From: Rurimicrobium sp040387755 | GTDB lineage: Bacteria > Bacteroidota > Bacteroidia > Chitinophagales > Chitinophagaceae | Assembly: GCA_040387755.1 (NCBI GenBank) | Contig: JAZKDB010000002.1 | Coordinates: 1,550,001-1,614,000 of the forward strand | Direction of reading: 5' to 3' | Length of the DNA: 64,000 bases | Shown: in pieces, positions 8,901 through 17,758 of the stretch | Layout: every line of letters starts with the position of its first letter | Numbering within the stretch: position 1 is the first letter of the stretch | Program-made: the position numbers and the translations under genes | The notes under the pieces: model-generated | The model's database searches: none | The model's input: the letters and a program-made list of their open reading frames with translations, nothing else | What the model was told of the DNA's origin: nothing

Positions 8901-10724
8901 GCCTATACTTTTGAAAAAAACGGATCGGGCATATTCACCACTATCGTATTTTATGATTCTCTGGCATCGGGTACTTATACCTTCACTGTAAAGGATGCAA
9001 AAAATTGTTCCAAAACCATAACAGTTGAAATTGTTGATTCCATGCGCGTCTCTACCGATATTACTATCAGTAATGTATCCTGCTTTGGAGGCAACGACGG
9101 AGTCATAACACTCTCTCCGCTCACAGGCATAAGCCCATTTGCTTATGCTATCGGAACCGGTACTTATAGCAGTAGCCCCAGCTTCGGCTCATTGACAAAA
9201 GGCACTTACACTTTACATATTGTAGACTCAAAAGGTTGCCTGCTTGATACTTCTGCCAGCATAACAGAACCAACGAAACTTTCATTGTCTTTGTCACTCG
9301 TCCCTCCTTCCTGCAACGGATTAGCAGATGGAAGTATAACGATAACAGGGTCTGAAGGAACAGCCCCTTATACCTATGCAATAGGGACATCACCCTATGG
9401 CAGTATTCCTACATTTAGTGGATTGTTGGGCAAATCTTACACTTTGCATATCAAAGACGCAAAAGGCTGTATTACAGATTCCACAGTCACGCTGACACAG
9501 CCTGAAGCAATATTCATTAATCTGACTATAAAATCTCCTTTATGCAATAGCGATGCTAATGGGTCGGTTCTCATTGCAGCCAATGGCGGAACTCCCGGCT
9601 ATCAGTATGCTATTGATGCAAGTACTCCGCAATCGGATGCATTATTTGCCAATTTAAAGTCTGGTAATTATATCATAAAAGTAATAGATGCTAACGGCTG
9701 TATAAAGGATTCAACCGTCAGCATAAGTGAACCAAGTAAATTAAAAGTTGACAGAGTGACCATAGTCAATCCGACATGCGAAAGCTACGCAGATGGAGCA
9801 ATTTTGATTACGGCAACGGGAGCATTAAAGCCCTATAGTTTTGCAATGGAAACGGCTCAATATTCAGTGATAAATTACTTTGAAAAGCTAAAAGAAAATC
9901 AATATACCATTCATATAAAAGACAGCAATAATTGTAGCATTGACACTGTAATTCAATTGAAGGGTTATCCAAAAATAAAATTGGACAGCAGCTTTGCACA
10001 GGCAACAAAGTGCTTTGGTACTGAGGATGGAGCATTAAGCTTATATGCATCAGGTGGCAATCAACCTTTACGTTATAATATTGATTTCAGCACTGATACC
10101 GTTCGCAATGCCAGTTTCAACAAGCTCAAATCACGAAGCTATCTTATTACGGTTATAGACACCACCAATTGCTTCAAATCATTTTCAGTATTTGTACCAC
10201 AGCCCGATAAATTAATCTTAGGCACTGATGTAGTAAACAACGACTGTACCGGTGTAGATTCCAGCGGTCGATTAACTGCTGTGGTAAAAGGAGGCTCCTT
10301 GCCTTATGAATACAGATGGAGTGTAAACAACACCAATGATTCGTCAATTTCTCATCTGTCAAACGGCCTCTATATGCTGTATGTAAAAGATGCCAATAAG
10401 TGCTCTGATTCAACCTCGGCGACCATAACTTATGATAATTGTTGTACTCCATCCTTGCCGAATGCCTTTACCCCAAACAATGACGGCAAAAATGATATAT
10501 TCAGAATTATTTATAAAGGTGATTTAGAGCTAAAAGAATTTAGCATATACAACCGCTATGGCCAGCGGGTTTATTCATCCAATATCATCAATCAGGGCTG
10601 GGACGGTAATTTTAATAATCAGGAAGCTGAACTTGGTGTGTATTATTATCAGATTAGAGTAATTTGTGGTAATATGAAAAACCACGAAATCTTCCTTAAG
10701 GGTGATGTAACCTTAATCAGATAA
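5934..10724 (+). CDS. SprB-repeat surface adhesin with gliding-motility-associated C-terminal (type B) sorting domain
   Basis: The 1596-residue secreted protein has a signal peptide at 1-26 (FIICLLILCGFC) and then the N-terminal module SHLYGGEMYY common to Bacteroidota giant surface proteins (to about 310). Around 310-480 are Ig-like segments. From about 488 to 1500 there are 13 SprB-type repeats of roughly 72-78 residues, each with a Cys near its start (KCYGSADGSITI, GCFGGNSGAI, SCNGLADGSITI), a central PYTYAI strand and an end such as IKDSNNCTKDT. A CHU_C domain closes the protein (from about 1505, LPNAFTPNNDGKNDIFRI), directing T9SS export in the type B mode. The probable role is adhesion or gliding. 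The partner is likely a PorP/SprF protein such as that at 749-1780. Repeats are degenerate at DNA level, so recent expansion is unlikely. Confidence 0.93.
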   Translation: MKTKSNFLSFIICLLILCGFCNTSNGSHLYGGEMYYTHISGNKYTVTMVLYGDCSGSSTLISALYTASPKVQVYNGTTLFRTMNLIVAPGAGAEVTPVCPLSLDSTTCHGGTIPGVRRFVYSDTITLLPSTSWKFRSTSYLTSSSSAGRSSTITNIYSPGTSLMSLEATLNNNTQANSNPTYTTIPTPFFCINVNQEYNIGAVDSNTSDSLVYSLVDGLDATTTPSSTVSYRPGYSATAPLACATGSFTFSTSTGQLTFKPNLAQVSLVVYKVSEYRGGVLVGTSMREMNFIVLSTCSNRSPYGKISGVVGGTATDNTTVNMCKNDTLLTFNINPVDSDGNNIYVTYEGLPTGATLTITGNNTTSPSCAFSWNTATVAAGTYYFYVTYQDNACPLSSKQTVVYTINVLPKPGLTVSTVSLTTCTKKNVFDIIPAGIGSPWIVKILNGSTIIKTYTGLTASKRDSLPVGTYTFTISNANGCYNDVTYVINPPPVISIQSATVVHPKCYGSADGSITIVANGGLTPYRYSINGGAYSGSGVFNALTPGTYTLQIRDTNECTKDTIIVLNNPDSIIATASSKPALCNAFSSGSITILASGGSGTLTYAIGAGGTFGSSNIFSSLFAGTYILKIRDTNNCIKTISSVVTDSIMVVAASVTKNNVLCFSGNTGSISVLPTNGLAPYTYAIDAGAFGSSSSFTSLTANNYTIHIKDSLGCFLDTIITLTQPTKLNINVALTHVGCFGGNSGAILASGSGAITPYTFALNSGAFSSTPTFTSLIAGAYTVTIKDSNNCTKDTSITINQPNPITINGFSITIPKCVGSADGIVTISAIGGTGALKYTIDGGIYSAISTFSSLTAGTHTISIKDSNNCIKDTIFNLSNPNPILIQSFNVVKPKCYGGSDGTTDIVAVGGAGTFKYSIDAGPFSSSGSFTGLSAGSHTISIKDANNCLKDTTYTLLNTDSIILNAFIRKNLCNTSKNGAVRLTASGGAGAYTFEKNGSGIFTTIVFYDSLASGTYTFTVKDAKNCSKTITVEIVDSMRVSTDITISNVSCFGGNDGVITLSPLTGISPFAYAIGTGTYSSSPSFGSLTKGTYTLHIVDSKGCLLDTSASITEPTKLSLSLSLVPPSCNGLADGSITITGSEGTAPYTYAIGTSPYGSIPTFSGLLGKSYTLHIKDAKGCITDSTVTLTQPEAIFINLTIKSPLCNSDANGSVLIAANGGTPGYQYAIDASTPQSDALFANLKSGNYIIKVIDANGCIKDSTVSISEPSKLKVDRVTIVNPTCESYADGAILITATGALKPYSFAMETAQYSVINYFEKLKENQYTIHIKDSNNCSIDTVIQLKGYPKIKLDSSFAQATKCFGTEDGALSLYASGGNQPLRYNIDFSTDTVRNASFNKLKSRSYLITVIDTTNCFKSFSVFVPQPDKLILGTDVVNNDCTGVDSSGRLTAVVKGGSLPYEYRWSVNNTNDSSISHLSNGLYMLYVKDANKCSDSTSATITYDNCCTPSLPNAFTPNNDGKNDIFRIIYKGDLELKEFSIYNRYGQRVYSSNIINQGWDGNFNNQEAELGVYYYQIRVICGNMKNHEIFLKGDVTLIR

Positions 10725-10753
10725 GTTTGTCATTTATTTTAAAAAAAATAAAA

Positions 10754-10785
10754 TTGAAGGGATAAGCATAAAAAATTTACATTTG
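10754..10785 (+). promoter_or_regulatory. Bacteroidota promoter for the DUF5606 gene
   Basis: TTG at 10754-10756 and TACATTTG at 10778-10785 are separated by 21 bp, a full match to the phylum's housekeeping promoter pattern. The start codon lies 23 bp beyond the -7 box. Confidence 0.75.
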
Positions 10786-10807
10786 CAGCCCTTTAATAAT
10801 ATACTAT

Positions 10808-11410
10808 ATGGAATACAGAGAAATTGTAGCCGTAACCGGAATCGGTGGATTGTTTCAACTATTGACTACCAAAAGTGATGGCGCGATTGTTCGCAATCTT
10901 ACAGACAAAAGCACGAAATTCATTCCTGCCCGCGTACATAATGTAACGCCTATTGAAAGTATTGAAATTTATACTATCGACGAAAATGTACGACTTCATG
11001 TGGTGCTTCAGGCTATCAAAGATAGTGAAGGCAAAACACCTGTGGTGGACGTAAAGAAAGCAGGCAATACTGAAATAAAAAATTATTTCAAAACAGTTTT
11101 TCCGGCATTAGACGAAGATAGAGTGTATGTGAGCGACATGAAGAAAATGTTGAAATGGTATGATTTGCTTAAGGCTAATGACTTGTTGAAATTTGATGTT
11201 TATAATCAAACCGAAGCAGCGAATGAATCTGAAACCAATGAAGAAATTGCCGAAGCTCCTGCAAAAAAAGCTAAAGCTAAAAAAACTGAAGAAGTGAGTA
11301 CTGAAGAAAAGCCAGCTAAAAAAGCTAAAGCTAAAAAAGTTGTAGAAGAAACCAGTAACGAAGAGGCTCCGGTTAAAAAAACTGCACGTAAAAAGAAAAC
11401 TGAAGAATAA
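10808..11410 (+). CDS. DUF5606 family protein with Ala/Lys-rich tail
   Basis: The 200-residue cytoplasmic protein has a conserved N-terminal part (1-133, starting MEYREIVAVTGIGGLFQLL and containing MKKMLKWYDLL) that matches the uncharacterised DUF5606 family of Bacteroidota. The tail (134-200) is low complexity, with repeats of AKKAKAKK alternating with acidic EET/EEAP stretches. Such basic tails resemble those of nucleic-acid-associated proteins, so a nucleoid or RNA role is possible but unproven. It has its own promoter and a following terminator, so it is monocistronic. Confidence 0.88.
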   Translation: MEYREIVAVTGIGGLFQLLTTKSDGAIVRNLTDKSTKFIPARVHNVTPIESIEIYTIDENVRLHVVLQAIKDSEGKTPVVDVKKAGNTEIKNYFKTVFPALDEDRVYVSDMKKMLKWYDLLKANDLLKFDVYNQTEAANESETNEEIAEAPAKKAKAKKTEEVSTEEKPAKKAKAKKVVEETSNEEAPVKKTARKKKTEE

Positions 11411-11436
11411 ACAATTCTATCTTATTTAAAATACAG

Positions 11437-11477
11437 CGCAAAGAAAGGCTTAAGGCTTCTCTTTGCGTTTTCATTTT
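11437..11477 (+). terminator. Rho-independent terminator after the DUF5606 gene
   Basis: Arms CGCAAAGA and TCTTTGCG (11437-11467, with an inner imperfect stem) are followed by TTTTCATTTT. The hairpin lies between convergent genes and may serve both. Confidence 0.75.
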
Positions 11478-11497
11478 ATCCTCAATTCTCCATTTAT

Positions 11498-12082
11498 CTA
11501 AATTTTCTCCCTGCACATCAGGGCATACTCCAGATGGGTACGTAATTGCTGTAGTGTAGCAGATGCCCATTTACGGATATCAGAATCACTATGTGAATTA
11601 TCGGCAATTTTTTCAAACATTTCGATAGCTTGTCTATGGTCTTTTATCATTAAATCGCAGTAAGCCTTATCAAACCTGATTCCCGTCTTTCTATTTAAGT
11701 TAGATGTTGTATTATCTGAGCTTGCAGAGGGGGAAGTTGCTACAAAAACAGATTTATCACTGGCAAGTTCTATTAAATGACTTAATGATGTACTATGGAA
11801 CTTTACCATCATTTTCCCCAATTCTTTGACATCTGCATGGTAAGCCTTTCTTTGAGCCAATTGCCCCAATTGTATCTCTGCCAAATTTAACTCTGACGCT
11901 TGCAGAAGAAATTGTGCATCTCTTTGTTGATATATACTTTTGAATCTTGATTCATTGAGTTGTCGGGCAATACGATTTTTGTCATCTTCTTTGGGAGGCT
12001 CGTCCTCACAGGATACCGCAACTGCAGAAAACACTAAACAAAAACCAAGCAGTGTTAATTTATAAATCCCGGAATGATTCAT
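11498..12082 (-). CDS. DUF4142 domain lipoprotein
   Basis: I choose the ATG at 12082 because it gives a proper lipoprotein signal (GFCLVFSAVAVSC, lipobox AVSC); a Met at 12151 would add 23 residues before it. The 194-residue product has a DUF4142 helical domain (about 45-190): FLLQASELNLAEIQLGQLA, KELGKMMVKFHST, FDKAYCDLMIKDHRQAI. The family is a ferritin-like four-helix bundle without proven function, often induced by envelope stress. It lies just after the CHASE3 kinase gene on the same strand (91 bp gap) and may be co-transcribed. Confidence 0.9.
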   Translation of the reverse strand: MNHSGIYKLTLLGFCLVFSAVAVSCEDEPPKEDDKNRIARQLNESRFKSIYQQRDAQFLLQASELNLAEIQLGQLAQRKAYHADVKELGKMMVKFHSTSLSHLIELASDKSVFVATSPSASSDNTTSNLNRKTGIRFDKAYCDLMIKDHRQAIEMFEKIADNSHSDSDIRKWASATLQQLRTHLEYALMCREKI

Positions 12083-12173
12083 TTTGGTGGTGTTGGGTAT
12101 ACACACACAAAGTTGAAACTTTGATTTGTGCTTTATCTTACATGAAAGCAAGAAAGTCTTATATCATTATGCG

Positions 12174-13961
12174 CTACTTTGGTAAATAGATAATGAAAGA
12201 AGCACCTACATTTAACTCCGCCTCTGCGAAAATATAACCATTGTGATTTTCGACTATTTTCTTACAGATAGCAAGTCCTATCCCTGTGCCCGAATATTCT
12301 GTCAAATGATGCAGGCGGTGAAAAAGCACAAATATATTCTCGGCATGTTCCTTTTCGAAGCCTATTCCGTTATCTGAAACGGTAATCTTATAAAACTTCT
12401 TATAGCTTTCTGATTTCAATACAGCTTCCTCGCTTGCAATAATAATTTTGCAATAAATATGGATAACAGGTGGCCGGTCCTGCTGGCCATACTTCAGCGA
12501 ATTACTAATCAGGTTTACAAAGAGTTGTTGCATCTGAAATGGAATGACGCTTAAAACAGGCAATTCTTCGCTATAAACCAAGGCTTTTCTTTCCTCAATA
12601 GGTACTGCAAGTTCAATCTTTACATTCTCCAATACAAGATTCAAATCCTGCAACTCAAAATTCTTTTCGGCTTTATTAGAACGGGAGAACAGCAATAAAT
12701 CATCTATCAATACACGCATCCGGGTAGCTGCCGATTGTATCCTCAAAAAGTACTCTTTTCCTTTCTCCGAGAGAGAAGCATCTTCTTTTTCGGCAATACG
12801 GGAGATAAACGTTTGTATTTTCCGCAGCGGCTCCTGCAAATCATGGCTGGCAATGTGATTAAATGAGGCCAACTCCTTATTACTTTGTTCCAATTCATGA
12901 TTTCGTTCCTCCAATGCCCTGCTTCTCAGGTATTGAATCGTAACATCACGGTTAATACCAATGAACATTTTCTTTCCCTGAATATCTGTCAATACCTTCC
13001 CGACAGATTTAAAATATCTCAAATCTCCGTTCTTCTTAATTATCCTGAAAAAAGCAGGTGCGCTCAGTTGCTTTCCGCTAATTATCTTATCTCTCTTTTC
13101 TATAAGCACATGCTTATCCTCCGGATGAACAAAGTCTATAAAATTCTCTATACTGGGCTCAAATGATTGTGGCCGACAACCCAACAGACGGTAGTGATTA
13201 TCTGAAAAAATCATTTCCTTAGAATCCAGATCCCATTGCCAACTACTGAAATTTCCTATTTCCTCTGCTTGTTGGAAAGATTCGGAAATAATGACCAGGC
13301 GCTTATTTGCCTTCTTGAGAATGTGCAGATTTCTGTTAATTTTTAAGTACGCGGCAACAAAAATAATCAGAGAAAAAAACAACAACAAAAATGTCAGCCA
13401 GGGAGCAAAAGAGATTTGGTCATTATATTTCTTTTCGTGCTCTTTTAAGTATACAGTCTCCAGAAAAAGCATACTGCGAATATGCAAATGGATACGATCC
13501 ATCATATTCTTGCCCAGTAACTGATACAAATTGACCTTGTTACTCTCAAGTGGCTCTTCAGGAGTCTCCTCAATCGCATTTTTGAGTAAATCAATTCTCA
13601 GAGCAACAAGTTTACGCAAGGAATCCAAATTGTTTCGCTGCTGTAAACGACCTGCAACCAATCTATCTAACTTAGCTAATGAGTTGTTTACTTTATTTAG
13701 TGCCTGAAAATAGCCTTGTACGAAAACACTGTCGTTTGTCAGATTAAAACCTCGCTGTCGGGCTTCTGCATCCTTTATATGCGATTCCAGTTGCTCCAGC
13801 TCCATACTCACCCTATAGGAATGAAATACCCATTTAGAGGTATTAGTAAAGGAAAGTGTATGAAAATAAGAGAAGCTGGAAATAAAAACCAGTATGATTA
13901 AAGCAAGCGCAAAAACACTTTTAAGAAAAACGGTGGAGTTGAAAATTGCTTTAAAATTCAT
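12174..13961 (-). CDS. CHASE3-PAS hybrid sensor histidine kinase
   Basis: The 595-residue membrane kinase has TM1 at about 13-35 and TM2 at about 187-206. The periplasmic part between them is CHASE3-like (HIKDAEARQRGFNLTND). A PAS_3 fold with PAC motif follows (about 225-345; DFVHPEDK, GINRDVT), then HisKA with His373 in ASHDLQEPLRKI and an HATPase domain with NLISNSLKYG, DNGIGFE and GTGIGLAICKKI. DLQEP rather than ELRTP at the H-box places it in the phytochrome-like/HWE-distant group common in Bacteroidota. The single-domain regulator at 13978-14421 lies 16 bp upstream and is the likely partner. Confidence 0.94.
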   Translation of the reverse strand: MNFKAIFNSTVFLKSVFALALIILVFISSFSYFHTLSFTNTSKWVFHSYRVSMELEQLESHIKDAEARQRGFNLTNDSVFVQGYFQALNKVNNSLAKLDRLVAGRLQQRNNLDSLRKLVALRIDLLKNAIEETPEEPLESNKVNLYQLLGKNMMDRIHLHIRSMLFLETVYLKEHEKKYNDQISFAPWLTFLLLFFSLIIFVAAYLKINRNLHILKKANKRLVIISESFQQAEEIGNFSSWQWDLDSKEMIFSDNHYRLLGCRPQSFEPSIENFIDFVHPEDKHVLIEKRDKIISGKQLSAPAFFRIIKKNGDLRYFKSVGKVLTDIQGKKMFIGINRDVTIQYLRSRALEERNHELEQSNKELASFNHIASHDLQEPLRKIQTFISRIAEKEDASLSEKGKEYFLRIQSAATRMRVLIDDLLLFSRSNKAEKNFELQDLNLVLENVKIELAVPIEERKALVYSEELPVLSVIPFQMQQLFVNLISNSLKYGQQDRPPVIHIYCKIIIASEEAVLKSESYKKFYKITVSDNGIGFEKEHAENIFVLFHRLHHLTEYSGTGIGLAICKKIVENHNGYIFAEAELNVGASFIIYLPK

Positions 13962-13977
13962 TTCGCTATCAATATAA

Positions 13978-14421
13978 TTAAAGACTCAGCATAAAATTAC
14001 TCTTGTTTAACCCTGAAGAATGATACTGCCAGTTAATAGAAATTACCTGCGACAATAATTTTTTAAGCACCAGAAAATCGCTCGGCTTTTTGATATATAC
14101 ATTGGCACCCTGAACAAAAGTTTCTTCAATATCATCTTCTGTTGAAGAAGTAGAGTATATAGCTATAGCCATATCCTTTAACCGATCGATACGTCTGATT
14201 TCCTTTAAACAATCCATACCGCTTTTACGTGGCATATTAAGGTCGAGGAAAAGAATATGAGGTAATTGGTCTGAACTTTTCAGATAACTCATCAACTCTA
14301 CACCATCCTTTACCGTTTGTACAATTGTTTTAATCTTGATTTCCTCGAATGCTTCCTGAAAAAAAAGACGGTCATCGCTATCATCATCTGCCAGTAAAAT
14401 TTTAATCGTTTCATTTTGCAT
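13978..14421 (-). CDS. Single-domain response regulator (Rcp1/CheY-like)
   Basis: The 147-residue protein is a receiver domain only. The acidic cluster LLADDDSDD lies at 10-18, the acceptor Asp in LFLDLNMPRKSG at about 62, and the switch residues in IYSTS and YIKKPSD. It has no output domain, so it probably signals by protein contact. It precedes the CHASE3-PAS kinase by 16 bp on the same strand. The arrangement of kinase plus single-domain regulator recalls the Cph1/Rcp1 type. Confidence 0.93.
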   Translation of the reverse strand: MQNETIKILLADDDSDDRLFFQEAFEEIKIKTIVQTVKDGVELMSYLKSSDQLPHILFLDLNMPRKSGMDCLKEIRRIDRLKDMAIAIYSTSSTEDDIEETFVQGANVYIKKPSDFLVLKKLLSQVISINWQYHSSGLNKSNFMLSL

Positions 14422-14472
14422 TTCAAACTGGTTTTTATTTAATTGATTCAGGTAATTAATACTCCTGCTTTT

Positions 14473-15039
14473 TTATCTATTTTCTTCATCGTTCTTATCA
14501 CGCCTTTTCTGAATTATACGTTGAAAAGCTGTAGGGGTAAGACCTGTTGCATTCTTAAACTGAGTGCTGAAGTGCGCCACACTACTGTAGTTAAGTTTCC
14601 AGGCTATCTCAGTAAAGGTCAGTTCATCAGTGGTAATTAACTGTTTGGCACGCTCAATTTTTTGAAGAATAATGAAATTCTCGATTGAGGTGTAGGTAAC
14701 AGCAGAAAACAAACTGGCAAGATAGGTGTATCGCATATTGAGCTTGTCTGCCAGATATGAAGATATTTTTAACGCAGGCAATTCGTCATTATGATAAACC
14801 ATTTCGGTAATCGTATCCTTTATCTTTTGAACTATAATACTTTTTTGCGCTTCTACTATTTCAATTCCGTAATGCCTCAATGCTTCGGTAAGCATTGCAA
14901 GCTGCTCTTCTGTAGTGGCTTCCTTAATTTCAAGTTCTCCTATCCCTTCCAGAGTATAATTAATGCCCAGGCGCTCCAGCTGCTCTTGCAGAATAGTTCT
15001 GCAAAGGTTTATCGTATCGTATTTTAGGTATAATTTCAT
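14473..15039 (-). CDS. AraC family transcriptional regulator
   Basis: I choose the ATG at 15039; a GTG one codon upstream is also in frame. The 188-residue protein has an N-terminal region of about 95 residues that is not an AraC cupin (KLYLKYDTINLCRTILQEQLE, then ELEIKEATTEEQLAML). A C-terminal HTH_18 domain carries two helix-turn-helix motifs (TFTEIAWKLNYSSVAHFSTQ and GLTPTAFQRI). The N-terminal form is seen in many short Bacteroidota AraC proteins. It heads a same-strand group with the response regulator and kinase, about 50 bp upstream of the former. Confidence 0.9.
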   Translation of the reverse strand: MKLYLKYDTINLCRTILQEQLERLGINYTLEGIGELEIKEATTEEQLAMLTEALRHYGIEIVEAQKSIIVQKIKDTITEMVYHNDELPALKISSYLADKLNMRYTYLASLFSAVTYTSIENFIILQKIERAKQLITTDELTFTEIAWKLNYSSVAHFSTQFKNATGLTPTAFQRIIQKRRDKNDEENR

Positions 15040-15412
15040 CACTTGATTTCGAAGGTAGAGAATTATCCTAATGACCGGAAAATTAAACTCTTAATTTTTT
15101 CTAATTTATATTTTTTATAATGACTAATTTAATTGGCTTGGTACGCGCTATTAATCACTCCTCATTTTAAGGTGCATGCATTCAGAGCTTCATCAAAAGC
15201 CTGAAATCAGTGACTTTGAGATGACTTTCTTAAAATAATTATGCTGCTACGTTTTTTCTACATTAGAATTTATAATTCACCTCTTCCTATAAAACAACTG
15301 TAAATCATGTAACACTTATCAAAAAATTTTACAAATCAAAAAAGTCTGATTTTAGCTAAAATCCAATGTATTAACGCCGTCATTTTAGAATTGGAGTCAG
15401 TATCAATTGACT
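15040..15412 (-). other. Intergenic region without a supported gene
   Basis: No start-led frame of useful length occurs on either strand. A perfect 16-bp palindrome, GATTTTAGCTAAAATC at 15348-15363, is followed on the minus strand by AGACTTTTTT. It could be a weak terminator for the TPR-PAS gene, which ends at 15413. Confidence 0.4.
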
Positions 15413-17758
15413 TTACTTTTCGGTCCTCTTAATAATATCCCTGATTACCTCATCCAGATTTTCGGCCGAAGTTTGTATTTTATCCAGAATATCGCTTTCG
15501 TCTAAATTGTAATCTTCCTTATGTTGCAACAACTCCACCAAACTCATCAAGTTTGCCAAAGGAGCCCTGATGACATGCGATTGAATCCAGGCTATTTCCT
15601 GAAGGGCAACTTTTTGTTTTTCAAGTGCCTGATTTCTTTCTACCATATCCGTAATATCCATTATTGCCGAAATGGCTCGTAAGGGCTTCTTATCTTCATC
15701 CCTGATGAAGATTCCTTTATACAAAACATAAGCAATTTCTCTGTTAGCCCTCAGAAACCTGAATTCTGTTTCAAAAATATCCGCCTCCGGATTCTTCAAA
15801 ATTTGTTGCAATTGGTTCCATATTTCATCTTTATCGTCCGGATGTATATTTTCAGACAGGAGGTCGGGGTGCATTTGAGAAGGTTGGTATCCAAATATTT
15901 CTGTAAAACCCTCTCCAAAAACGGTAGTATCACTTTCAATATCCCAATCCATAATAGCCTCTCTCGTAGCTTTATTTACCAGGTTGTACCGATCATTTTG
16001 CTTAATGATTTCCATTTCATTTTGCTTTGCTTCGGTAATATCATGCGCTACCCCATACATACTTACCGGCTTCCCATCCTGATTAAATTCATAAAACGCT
16101 TGAGAGTAGATATAACTAATAGTGCCGTCTCCTTTAATAATCCGGTGTTGAAAAGCAACATTTTCGTTTTCTCCCTGTGCAGTATTAATTATGTTCAACA
16201 CATAGCCTATGTCATCGGGGTGAATAAATGATAACCATGTATTGTAGGATTGTTGATTTGCATCAACCGGCAGACCATAAATTCTACACAATTCTTCAGA
16301 CCAAATTGCAATACCTGTGTTTAAATCGCTCATAGCCCAATTGCCAAAATGTGCCATTTCCTGTGCCTGTTTCAATCGAAATTCACTTTCTACAAGTTTA
16401 CTTTCTGCAATTCTCTTATCCAGCTCCAATTGCCTATTTGACGCTCTTGTATCTATAAGTCGTTTTACAATAAATCCAAAAACCAATGCAAAAAGGAGAA
16501 TACCAATTATATAGATGAAACGCTCTTTCCTTTCACGGTCCAATTCAAGTTTGCTGATATAAAGCTCTCTGTTCTTTAGCTTTAAATCTCTGGTTTTAAT
16601 TTCTACCTCCCTTTGAGACTCTAAAGTGGCAATCTGTAACTTATTCTGATTTGAAAACACAGAATCTTTCAATCTTGTGTATTGCTGATAAACGCTCAAT
16701 GCACTCTGATAATCTCCGGCCAAAACATAAGCATCTTTAAGGCAATTAGTAAATTCCAGTTGAGGCCCAGAGTAATTAATTTCACTACAAAGGAGTACAG
16801 ATTGCTTAAGATATTGAATTGCCTGAAGAAGATAAGGCACTTTTCTCTGCCCTACAGATGCAACATCTGAAGCCATAGCAAAATAGGTTTCGCCAATATT
16901 TCCAAGGTTGATTGCAATGCTACTTTTATGCCCCAATTCTTCACTGATTGCTAAGGCGCTTTTTTGATATTCTAAGGCCTTGAGGTAGTCATGCTGGTAC
17001 AAAAAAACATTGGCAATGTTGGCCAGATTAATTTGAACAGAGTGCTTATCTCCATTCTCTCTGCTCACTTTCAATGCCGCATTATGATACAGAAGAGCAC
17101 TATCATAGTTTCCTGTATAAATCAATATTGTCCCTATATTGCCAAGATTTCTGGCTATTCCGGTTTTATTATCAGCCTCCTTATTTATTTGCATAGCTGC
17201 AGAATAGTACTTCATGGCTTCCGGAAACATTTTTTGCTCCTGATAAATTGTACCTATATTTTCTAAAACGATTGTTTTATTCTTTTTGTCATGATCTTCT
17301 TCATAAATCTTGAGGGTTTTGAATGAATATTCAAGAGCTTTGGGATAATTACTTTGTGCCAGATAAATAAGAGCCATATTAGCCATAGTGGCTGCTATAC
17401 CATTTCTATTCCCTGTTTCCTGATAGATTGCGAGTGCTTTATTTGCAAAGTCAAGAGCAAGCTTGTGTTCTGAAAGTGCATTATAATTTATTGATAAATC
17501 GCAATTGGCTAATGCTATGCCCTTCTTCCAAGATAGCTTTTCGGATAATTGCAAAGCATCCAATGCTTTGCTTATTCCTTCTTTGGGATTAAATGTTGAA
17601 TAGGCGTAGGAAAGCTTATCTAATAAATTTACTTTATTGCTGTCTTCCTTTTTGTGAGCTAACTCTCTGGTAAGAGAGTCTGTCAGTTGATTCCCTTGCT
17701 GCTGTCCGAAAGCAAAACATGAATAAAAAAATATAAATAGTACAAGTGCAGTTCTCAT
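15413..17758 (-). CDS. TPR-PAS sensor protein with histidine-kinase H-box but no ATPase domain
   Basis: The 781-residue protein has a signal peptide (1-18), six or seven tetratricopeptide repeats (about 40-370, for example ALEYSFKTLKIYEE and ALLYHNAALKVSRE), a coiled coil and one TM segment (about 415-432, FIYIIGILLFALVFGFI). Two PAS/PAC units follow (about 465-585 and 590-710). The last 60 residues contain IQSHVIRAPLANLMSLVELL, like a kinase H-box (His728), and then an amphipathic helix. The protein ends there. No N, G1 or G2 boxes follow, and the 370 bp downstream contain none in any frame. It may act as a dimerising input partner of another kinase. Confidence 0.9.
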   Translation of the reverse strand: MRTALVLFIFFYSCFAFGQQQGNQLTDSLTRELAHKKEDSNKVNLLDKLSYAYSTFNPKEGISKALDALQLSEKLSWKKGIALANCDLSINYNALSEHKLALDFANKALAIYQETGNRNGIAATMANMALIYLAQSNYPKALEYSFKTLKIYEEDHDKKNKTIVLENIGTIYQEQKMFPEAMKYYSAAMQINKEADNKTGIARNLGNIGTILIYTGNYDSALLYHNAALKVSRENGDKHSVQINLANIANVFLYQHDYLKALEYQKSALAISEELGHKSSIAINLGNIGETYFAMASDVASVGQRKVPYLLQAIQYLKQSVLLCSEINYSGPQLEFTNCLKDAYVLAGDYQSALSVYQQYTRLKDSVFSNQNKLQIATLESQREVEIKTRDLKLKNRELYISKLELDRERKERFIYIIGILLFALVFGFIVKRLIDTRASNRQLELDKRIAESKLVESEFRLKQAQEMAHFGNWAMSDLNTGIAIWSEELCRIYGLPVDANQQSYNTWLSFIHPDDIGYVLNIINTAQGENENVAFQHRIIKGDGTISYIYSQAFYEFNQDGKPVSMYGVAHDITEAKQNEMEIIKQNDRYNLVNKATREAIMDWDIESDTTVFGEGFTEIFGYQPSQMHPDLLSENIHPDDKDEIWNQLQQILKNPEADIFETEFRFLRANREIAYVLYKGIFIRDEDKKPLRAISAIMDITDMVERNQALEKQKVALQEIAWIQSHVIRAPLANLMSLVELLQHKEDYNLDESDILDKIQTSAENLDEVIRDIIKRTEK

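Noticed and set aside
9148..9393. Long minus-strand frames inside the SprB-like gene
   Set aside because: They are antisense shadows of a repetitive coding sequence, with no promoter, start context or protein-like composition.
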